From assembly GCA_013697465.1 (NCBI GenBank), contig JACCWU010000151.1, forward strand, positions 1-11,908: a DNA stretch of 11,908 nucleotides, given 5' to 3'. The notes beneath the pieces were generated by a model. The model saw nothing but the letters and a program-made list of their open reading frames with translations. It had not been told where the DNA came from and searched no databases. A program made the translations under genes and the position numbers. This document shows positions 6,825 to 11,908 of the stretch, piece by piece (the stretch's first letter is position 1; the number at the start of each line of letters is the position of its first letter). The DNA comes from Actinomycetota bacterium (GTDB taxonomy: Bacteria; Actinomycetota; Thermoleophilia; Gaiellales; Gaiellaceae).

Positions 6825-7795
6825 GGAGTCGGGGCCCCGAGCCGCTCGCGTGACCAGGCGATCGTGCGGGTCAGGCCCTCGTCGAGCTCCACCTGCGCCT
6901 CGAAACCGAGCAGCCGCCGGGCCTTCTCGACATTCGGGATCCTGAGCTCCACATCCATGTAGTGGAGCGGCTGGAAGACGATGTCACCGGGACAGCCGGT
7001 GAGGCGCCTGATCCGCTGTGCCAGCTCGTGGATTGTGACCGTCGAGCGCGCGTTCCCGATGTTGAAGCTCTCGCCGACCGCGTCCTCGTGCTCGAGCGCC
7101 AGGAGCGTGCCGTCGACCATGTCGTCGACGAAGCACCACGCCCGAATCTGGGAGCCGTCCCCGTGAATCGTGAGATCCCGCCCGGCGAGGGCGGCCTCGA
7201 TGAAGGCGCGGATCGCGCCGCCGCCGATCTGCCCCGGCCCGTAGACGTTGAACGGCCGCACCGACACGGTCGGGAGCCCGAGCTCCGAGTGGTACGCGTG
7301 CGCCATGTGCTCGCCGGCGAGCTTCGAGACCGCATAGGTCCAGCGCGCCTCGCCGACCGAGCCGATCGTCGTCACATGGGCTTCCTGGACGTTGAACGCG
7401 TGCTGTCCGAAGACCTCGCTCGTCGAGAAGTCGACGAGTCGCTCGAGGGTCGCAGTCGCCGAAAGCGCCGCCTCGAGCACGTTGTAAGTGCCGATGACGT
7501 TGACCCGCATCGTCCGCACCGGGCTCTCGAGCACTGTGTCCACCCCCGCGATGCCCGCGCAGTGGACGATGTGCGTCGCACCCGTGACGAGCTCCCGCAG
7601 CCCCTCGAGATCGAGCACGTCACCCTGCACGAGCTCAAAGTTCGGGTGCTCGGCGAGATCGGTTCCGGAGAGCGCGTCCCGGTGCAGGTTGTCGAGCGCG
7701 ACGATCCGGTTCTCGGCCACGAGGCGGCGTGCAAGCGTCGTGCCGATGAAGCCGGCCCCACCCGTGATGACGACCCGTTTCCCGCTCAGTGCCAC
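6821..7795 (-). CDS. Extended-SDR NAD-dependent sugar-nucleotide epimerase/dehydratase
   Basis: A Rossmann-fold enzyme acting on a nucleotide sugar, 324 aa from the chosen start. TGGAGFIG (11-18) binds NAD, with Asp35 for the adenosine ribose and GDVLD near 58-62. The catalytic set is T125 and E127 in STSEVFG, Y154 and K158 in YAVSK. FNVYGPGQ (182-189) and GDGSQIRAW (212-220) complete the pattern. STSE with an acidic Glu resembles GDP-mannose dehydratases and UDP-glucuronate decarboxylases (UXS, ArnA C-terminal domain). GalE-type epimerases lack that Glu, so a 4-keto product is plausible, ready for the overlapping aminotransferase. The frame is open to 7933, but that extension overlaps the GT87 3' end. 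GTG 7795, 10 bases after the GT87 stop, starts right before the first beta strand (ALSGKRVVITGG). No Shine-Dalgarno is seen. Exact reaction unresolved. Confidence 0.88.
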   Translation of the reverse strand: MALSGKRVVITGGAGFIGTTLARRLVAENRIVALDNLHRDALSGTDLAEHPNFELVQGDVLDLEGLRELVTGATHIVHCAGIAGVDTVLESPVRTMRVNVIGTYNVLEAALSATATLERLVDFSTSEVFGQHAFNVQEAHVTTIGSVGEARWTYAVSKLAGEHMAHAYHSELGLPTVSVRPFNVYGPGQIGGGAIRAFIEAALAGRDLTIHGDGSQIRAWCFVDDMVDGTLLALEHEDAVGESFNIGNARSTVTIHELAQRIRRLTGCPGDIVFQPLHYMDVELRIPNVEKARRLLGFEAQVELDEGLTRTIAWSRERLGAPTP

Positions 7796-7805
7796 GACGG
7801 CGAGT

Positions 7806-9011
7806 CTAGAGACTGGATGCCCGATCGGGCCGCACTGCTCCAGCCGGCGCAGCGTTGCGCTGGCGCCCGGATGCGCTCGGGAGACCGACGCAAGCGGCGA
7901 ACACGACGGCCGTGAGAACCGCCACGCTCCCAAGCGCCTCGGCGTCTCCCGCAGGCCAGCCGCGATACCAGTCGAGCGCTTCGAAGACGGTCAGCGCGAG
8001 GGGCGCAAACCAGAGAGCGGAGAGCCGCGGCCGTGCGAGCGCGATCGGCACGAAGAGGAAGACGAGGTAGTGGAGCCAGAGGATGGGGGTGAGCACGAGC
8101 GCCGCAGCGAGCGCGAACGTCAGCGAGCGCCGGTCGTGCTCGCGCTCGGCCCCGGCTTCGGCTGGGGCTCCGCGAGCCGCTCTCCAGGCAAGGCCGAGCA
8201 GGACGCCACCCGCTGCGAGCACGAGAAGCCGGCTCGGGAACTCGGGGATCCCGATCGTCCGGAAGATCGCAAAGGCCGAGTACGAGTTCTCCGCCTCGAC
8301 GTCGACGAGCTTGCGAAGCAGCCGCGGGTAGTCCGCGATGTCCTCGAACCCGAGCGCGAGCCAGGAGACGAAGGCAAGGCCAACCGCCGTCCCGACGGCG
8401 TAGATGGCCGCGCGGATCCTCCCGGTGACGGCGAGCCAGACGAGGAGCGGCCAGAGGAAGAGCTTGGCGACCACGGTCCCGCCCGCGGCAAGACCCGCCC
8501 CCTCGGCCCTGTCTCGAAATCGCCATGCGACCGCGACGAGGAGGAGCAGTATCGGGCCGATCGCTCCGTACTCGAACGCCTCGAGCGTGACCGGCGCAAG
8601 GAGGGCGACCGGGTAACAGCGCCAGTCTCGGACGCCGAGCAGGTAGAGCCCGCCAACGGTCGCGGCGATGAGGATCAAGGTGAAGAGGACGCCCGGTACG
8701 AAGGTGTTCGCCACCTCCTCGGGAAGCGCCGCCAGCGGCGTCACCGCGTACGCGAGCACGGGCGGATACGCGTACGGCGCCTGGGGAGGGCCCTCGAAGA
8801 GGTCCGGGTCCGAATACGGGCTCCGTCCGGCCAGGACTTCGTCGCCTGCGGGAAGGAACACGTACCCGAAATCCCCCGGCTTGATGGTCCCTCCGAGCGA
8901 AGCGAGCGTGTTCGCCCAGAGCGAGTCGTCGTGATAGTGCGGCGAAATCGCCCGCGCGACGCCGAAAAGCAGAGTCGCAGCGAGCGCGGCACACACCGCG
9001 ACGAGCCACAT
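7806..9011 (-). CDS. GT87-family (DUF2029) polyprenol-phosphate-sugar glycosyltransferase
   Basis: A multi-pass membrane GT-C enzyme, about 401 aa, that would transfer a sugar from a polyprenyl-phosphate donor on the outer face of the membrane. Relatives include mycobacterial PimE mannosyltransferase and arabinofuranosyltransferases. TM1 is at residues 2-20, followed by an acidic external loop (HYHDD 26-30). Further on come GDEVLAGRSPYS (56-67), YAYPPVLAYAVTPLAALP (80-97), an AKLFLWPLLVWL helix, NSYSAFAIFR (the Asn-x-Ser element of the family), and LTPILWLHYLVFLF, matching the 'SPxSWxHH' signature. About ten further hydrophobic helices are visible. ATG 9011 has AGGGG 6 bases upstream and leads straight into TM1; GTG 9035 (409 aa) is the alternative. 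It heads the minus-strand glycan cluster, 10 bases before the SDR gene. The sugar and acceptor are unknown. Confidence 0.85.
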   Translation of the reverse strand: MWLVAVCAALAATLLFGVARAISPHYHDDSLWANTLASLGGTIKPGDFGYVFLPAGDEVLAGRSPYSDPDLFEGPPQAPYAYPPVLAYAVTPLAALPEEVANTFVPGVLFTLILIAATVGGLYLLGVRDWRCYPVALLAPVTLEAFEYGAIGPILLLLVAVAWRFRDRAEGAGLAAGGTVVAKLFLWPLLVWLAVTGRIRAAIYAVGTAVGLAFVSWLALGFEDIADYPRLLRKLVDVEAENSYSAFAIFRTIGIPEFPSRLLVLAAGGVLLGLAWRAARGAPAEAGAEREHDRRSLTFALAAALVLTPILWLHYLVFLFVPIALARPRLSALWFAPLALTVFEALDWYRGWPAGDAEALGSVAVLTAVVFAACVGLPSASGRQRNAAPAGAVRPDRASSL

Positions 9012-9116
9012 TTGGCGCCCCTGCGCGGCATGCACGACCCGAGGGTAGCGACCGCGGCTGTATGCATCCCGTTAGGAATCGGACGCGAGGAGCCGGTCGA
9101 GGGGTACCCTGGCGGC
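9012..9116. promoter_or_regulatory. Divergent intergenic region between GT87 and the SSI-like gene
   Basis: About 105 bp separates the oppositely directed starts at 9011 and 9117, the only strand switch in the window. It must hold initiation signals for at least the plus-strand unit, unless transcription comes from outside. I see an 8-bp palindrome GGGTACCC (9102-9109) close to the SSI start and a relatively AT-rich patch at 9059-9079, but no -35/-10 pair I would defend. Confidence 0.35.
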
Positions 9117-9527
9117 ATGCGTGCGATCGCGGTTCTCGCGCTTGCGGCGCTCGCGCTCGGGGTCTCGGTTGCCGGAGCGGCCGGTACGTTGAGCCACACG
9201 GCGCTGACAATTACGTACTGGGAGAACGGAACGGAGCAGAGCGCGAAGCCGATCGTGTGGACGCTCCGCTGCGATCCGGCGCGCGGAACGCACCCGCGCC
9301 CGGCCGCCTCGTGTCGGCGCCTGGCCGCCGGGGGCTGGCAGCTCTTCAAGCCGGTGCCGAAGAACGTGGCCTGCACCGAGATCTACGGCGGCCCGCAGGT
9401 CGCGCGCGTGGTCGGTGTCGTCGAGGGAAGGCGTATCTGGGCGAGCCTCTCTCGCCAGGACGGCTGCCAGATCGGGCGCTGGAGCGGCCTGTCGCCGTGG
9501 CTACTGCCACCCGGCGGCGCGACCTAG
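9117..9527 (+). CDS. Secreted subtilisin-inhibitor-like (SSI, MEROPS I16) protease inhibitor
   Basis: A 136-residue secreted protein. It starts with a Sec signal peptide: MRAIA, a hydrophobic core to about residue 19, and likely cleavage after an AGA near 19-22. The mature part of about 115 aa matches the size of Streptomyces subtilisin inhibitor. Four Cys at 52, 66, 86 and 117 reproduce the SSI disulfide spacing (C35-C50, C71-C101): CDPARGTHP with a later C66, then ACTEIYGGPQ, then DGCQIGRW. In SSI the reactive P1 residue is two after the third Cys (Met73). The equivalent here is Glu88, unusual for a family that commonly has Met or Lys. Such proteins block serine proteases outside the cell as tight substrate mimics. 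ATG 9117 is the first codon giving a signal peptide. It stands alone among glycan genes, 33 bases before the ATP-grasp gene. Family call is firm; target protease unknown. Confidence 0.9.
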   Translation: MRAIAVLALAALALGVSVAGAAGTLSHTALTITYWENGTEQSAKPIVWTLRCDPARGTHPRPAASCRRLAAGGWQLFKPVPKNVACTEIYGGPQVARVVGVVEGRRIWASLSRQDGCQIGRWSGLSPWLLPPGGAT

Positions 9528-9560
9528 CCCCGCACCGCTCGACCCGCATAATGGCCGGCG

Positions 9561-10757
9561 TTGGAAACGCCCGCCCCTGCTCCAGCGGATACCCCTGGGC
9601 CGGCTCACCGGCCCGTTCTCGTGCTCGGCCTGCTTCCGGCCGGGCTCGCCTTCGCGCGCAGCCTCGGCCGCGCCGGGCTGCCTGTGTACGGCGGGGTCTT
9701 CCGTGGAAACGAGTTCGGCCTCCGCTCGCGCTACCTGCGCGGACGCTGCGTCGCGACCGATGGGGACGAGCGCGCACGGGACCGACGAATGCTGGCGTAT
9801 CTCCGCCGCCTCGCCGGAGATGGGCGCGCCGTGCTCGTGCCGGAGCGCGACGAGCACGTGGACTTCGTCCTTCGCAACTGGGACGAGATCCGTGCGGTCG
9901 CCGACGTGCCGTTACCCGCAGAGCCCCAGATCGTTCTCCGACTCCGGCGCAAGGACCTGCTCCCGGTTGCGGCAACCGAGGCGGGGATCGTCTCGCCCAA
10001 GACCGTGCGCGTCGACAGCGAGGAGACGCTCCGCGCCGCCGAGCTCGAGCCGCCCTTTCTGCTGAAGCCGGTCGAGGGCCAGGAGTACGCGCTTCGCTTC
10101 GGCGAGAAGGCGGTCGTCGCGGCCGATGTCGAGCGGGCGGTCGAGGTCTGGCGCGAGGGCCGCGCGGCCGGGTTCGAGATGATCCTCCAGGAGCTCGTGC
10201 CCAACTCGCACGAGCAGGTTTTCTCCCTGTTCGCGTACATCGGGCGGAGCGGCGCGCCTCTCGCAACGGTGGTCGGGCGCAAGGTACGGCAAGGGCCATT
10301 GCGCTTCGGGACGAGCGCGGTCTTCGAGACCCGTTGGGACCCGCAGGTGCTCGAGCTGGGGCTCCGGCTCCTCGACTCCGTCGAGTACCGCGGCTTCGCG
10401 CACGTGGAGTTCGCACTCGATCCACGTGACGGCGTCTTCAAGGTGCTCGAGGTGAACACTCGCCTTCCGGTCTGGGCCGGGATCGCGATGAACCACGCAT
10501 TCGACGTCGCCCGGACGGCGTACGACGACCTCTCCGGCCTCCCCTCCGCCGCCCGCGAGACCTTCCGCGGGGATCTCGCCTGGGTGTACCTCGCCAAGGA
10601 TCTCTGGGTGTCCGCGCAGATGGCGCGGCGGAGGGAGCTGTCGCTTCGCGAGTTCCTCGCCCACCACGTGCGTACCGGGAAGGTGCGTGCCGTATTCGCG
10701 GCGGACGACCCGCTCCCGGCGCTCGCGAGCCTCGCCTACCTCCGCTCGAGGCTGTGA
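9561..10757 (+). CDS. ATP-grasp ligase of unknown substrate
   Basis: A 398-residue cytosolic ATP-grasp enzyme, which would join a carboxylate to an amine or other nucleophile through an acyl-phosphate. An N-terminal pre-ATP-grasp Rossmann-like domain (PVLVLGLLPAGLAFARSLG, 18-36) precedes the grasp. K131 in LRRKDLLPVA and K169 in FLLKPVEG fit the nucleotide-binding lysines, with LQELVP (209-214) at the adenine hinge. GRKVRQGPLRFGTS (239-252), HVEFALD (281-287) and LEVNTRLP (296-303) follow. E283, E297 and N299 are the expected Mg ligands and R301 a substrate/phosphate Arg. The domain looks complete. The start is TTG 9561, the only start after an in-frame TAA at 9549 that keeps the first strand; ATG 9551 is out of frame. 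The gene's end overlaps or abuts the GT4 gene, implying joint action. It resembles generic 'carboxylate-amine ligase' ATP-grasp proteins; substrate not inferable. Confidence 0.85.
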   Translation: METPAPAPADTPGPAHRPVLVLGLLPAGLAFARSLGRAGLPVYGGVFRGNEFGLRSRYLRGRCVATDGDERARDRRMLAYLRRLAGDGRAVLVPERDEHVDFVLRNWDEIRAVADVPLPAEPQIVLRLRRKDLLPVAATEAGIVSPKTVRVDSEETLRAAELEPPFLLKPVEGQEYALRFGEKAVVAADVERAVEVWREGRAAGFEMILQELVPNSHEQVFSLFAYIGRSGAPLATVVGRKVRQGPLRFGTSAVFETRWDPQVLELGLRLLDSVEYRGFAHVEFALDPRDGVFKVLEVNTRLPVWAGIAMNHAFDVARTAYDDLSGLPSAARETFRGDLAWVYLAKDLWVSAQMARRRELSLREFLAHHVRTGKVRAVFAADDPLPALASLAYLRSRL

Positions 10758-10762
10758 GAACG

Positions 10763-11899
10763 ATGCGGATCGCGATCGTGGATCCGCTCGGGTTCAGCAC
10801 GCCGTACGACGACCGGCTTGCCTCGGCGCTCGGCGCGCGAGGACACGAGGTACATCTGCTGACGTCCCCGTTCCTGCTCGACCGCCCGCCCGAGCCTCAC
10901 GGCTACCTCCGGGAGGAGCTCTTCATCCCGATCTCGAGCCGTCTCCTGCGCAACGCGCCGCGGGCACGCTTCCGGCGGCTTGTGAAGGGCGCCGAGTACC
11001 TGCCGAGCGTCCTGCGTCTCATACGCCGGATCGACGCCCTCGAGCCCGACGTCGTCCATGTCCAGTGGCTCGCGCGGCCGGAGCTCGACGTCCGCTGGCT
11101 CAGGCGCCTGGCGCGACGCCACTCGACGGTGCTGACCGCCCACAACGCCATGCCGCGCCGCCGGCGCGCGTACGGCGCCTGGCGCGAGGCGCTGACCGCG
11201 GTCGCGCGCGTCGTCGTCCACTCCCGGCAGGCGGTCGACCGGCTCGCGGAGCTGGGGATCGACCGACGCAAGATCGTGCGGATCCCCCACCCCGTCTTCG
11301 ACTCTCCGGACGGACGCGTCGTGGAGCCTCCGTCGGGCCGAATCCTTCTCTTCTTCGGGCTCATCCGGCACTACAAGGGGCTCGACGTGCTCGTCTCCGC
11401 GCTGCCCGAGATCCGGCGCCGAGTGCCGGGCGTGCGGCTGGTGGTCGCCGGCGACCCGCTGGAGCCGGTCGCGCCGGTGCAGGAGCTCGCGGCCTCTCTG
11501 GGGGTTGACGACGCGATCGACTGGCGTCTCGGCTTCGTTCCGGACGCCGAGGTCGCGCCTCTCGTGGCCTCTGCGGCAGCCGTGGTCCTGCCGTACCGCC
11601 AGATCGAGTCCTCTGGCGTTCTCGCCCTCGCGTTCGGCCACGGACGGCCGGCGGTCGTGTCGGATCTCGGTGCGGTCGGCGACGCGGTCCGGGAGTTCGG
11701 CGCAGGCCGCGTGGTGCCCGCCGAGGATCCCGCCGCGCTCGCAGAAGCGTGCGCCGACCTCCTCTCCGACCCAGAGGCGCTGCGCAGCTCGTTCGAAGGA
11801 GCGCTCCGCGCGAGAGCCTCGCTCACGTGGGACGAGTCCGCGCGCGCGCACGAGCAGCTCTACGCAGACCTCGTCGGACAGACGGAGCCAGCGTCGTGA
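10763..11899 (+). CDS. GT4-family GT-B glycosyltransferase
   Basis: A 378-residue cytosolic or membrane-associated retaining glycosyltransferase using a nucleotide-sugar donor. The N-terminal acceptor domain begins MRIAIVDPLGFSTPYDDRLA, with a Gly-rich turn and the 'LGARGHEVHLLT' strand (23-34). DVVHVQWLARPEL (96-108) and TAHNAM (125-130) follow. The donor domain has LLFFGLIRHYKGLDVLVSALP (195-215), whose Arg202/Lys205 pair contacts donor phosphates in GT4 enzymes, then VVAGDP (227-232). The last block is IESSGVLALAFGHGRPAVVSD (281-301). Here the first Glu of the EX7E motif is present (Glu282) but the second is replaced by a hydrophobic residue, as in some GT4 subfamilies. ATG 10763 is the natural start. 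GTG 10754, overlapping the ATP-grasp stop as GTGA, would add MRT. The tight junction points to a shared operon. Donor and acceptor unknown. Confidence 0.9.
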   Translation: MRIAIVDPLGFSTPYDDRLASALGARGHEVHLLTSPFLLDRPPEPHGYLREELFIPISSRLLRNAPRARFRRLVKGAEYLPSVLRLIRRIDALEPDVVHVQWLARPELDVRWLRRLARRHSTVLTAHNAMPRRRRAYGAWREALTAVARVVVHSRQAVDRLAELGIDRRKIVRIPHPVFDSPDGRVVEPPSGRILLFFGLIRHYKGLDVLVSALPEIRRRVPGVRLVVAGDPLEPVAPVQELAASLGVDDAIDWRLGFVPDAEVAPLVASAAAVVLPYRQIESSGVLALAFGHGRPAVVSDLGAVGDAVREFGAGRVVPAEDPAALAEACADLLSDPEALRSSFEGALRARASLTWDESARAHEQLYADLVGQTEPAS

Positions 11900-11908
11900 G
11901 AGGGCCGC

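Noticed and set aside
7796..7933. N-terminal extension of the SDR frame to 7933
   Set aside because: It overlaps the GT87 3' end and lacks Rossmann features; the fold begins right after GTG 7795.
9102..9109. GGGTACCC palindrome just before the SSI-like start
   Set aside because: Eight bases in GC-rich DNA can easily occur by chance and no second copy supports an operator.
7488..9116. Long plus-strand frame running in-frame into the SSI-like protein
   Set aside because: The part before 9117 is antisense to the GT87 and SDR genes and charged low-complexity; only the last 136 codons have a signal peptide and family motifs.
9062..10429. Overlapping Arg-rich frames on both strands across the SSI and ATP-grasp genes (also minus 9346-10425)
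   Set aside because: Low-complexity Arg/Ala/Pro translations without motifs, against clear SSI and ATP-grasp signatures in the chosen frame.
10736..11851. Minus-strand 371-codon frame opposite the GT4 gene
   Set aside because: Charged shadow of the GT4 coding frame with no recognisable domain.
11896..11908. Possible next gene starting at GTG 11896, overlapping the GT4 stop as GTGA
   Set aside because: Only four codons are visible. The junction resembles the ATP-grasp/GT4 one, but nothing can be said about a product.

Overview
The window is high-GC DNA with long overlapping shadow ORFs on both strands, GTG and TTG starts, and short or 4-base overlapping gene junctions. This fits an actinobacterium. 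An SSI-type protease inhibitor (a family largely confined to Actinobacteria) and a GT87 polyprenol-sugar-dependent glycosyltransferase support that. A deep-branching class such as Thermoleophilia is possible, but this is a guess. I see no tRNA, rRNA, CRISPR array, transposase or phage gene.

Layout. Positions 1-9011 are read on the minus strand and 9117-11899 on the plus strand, diverging from a gap of about 105 bp. In transcription order the minus side holds a GT87 membrane glycosyltransferase, an SDR sugar-nucleotide epimerase/dehydratase and a DegT-family PLP aminotransferase. Next comes a TetR regulator with a DHA2-type MFS exporter and an MMPL-family RND-like exporter. A perfect 15-bp-arm hairpin follows. 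Last are an agmatinase-family ureohydrolase and the start of a membrane protein with the LPG-synthase/flippase-type (UPF0104) domain, cut by the window edge. The plus side holds a small secreted SSI-like inhibitor, an ATP-grasp ligase and a GT4 glycosyltransferase.

How it fits together. The SDR and aminotransferase overlap by 4 bases and probably make an amino-sugar nucleotide. The GT87, GT4 and ATP-grasp proteins would then assemble or decorate a cell-surface glycan or glycolipid. The TetR-MFS-MMPL block looks like a self-regulated export operon set into the tail of this cluster. Its putative operator occurs twice, as 16-bp near-palindromes matching at 12 of 16 positions. One copy lies before the MFS gene. 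The other covers the -10 box of a good sigma-70-type promoter before tetR, and that copy runs into the last codons and stop of the aminotransferase gene.

The points most worth a second look are this operator pair, the ATP-grasp/GT4 pair of unknown product, the secreted inhibitor with a predicted Glu at P1, and the palindromic repeat. I found no system that can be called new with certainty from sequence alone.
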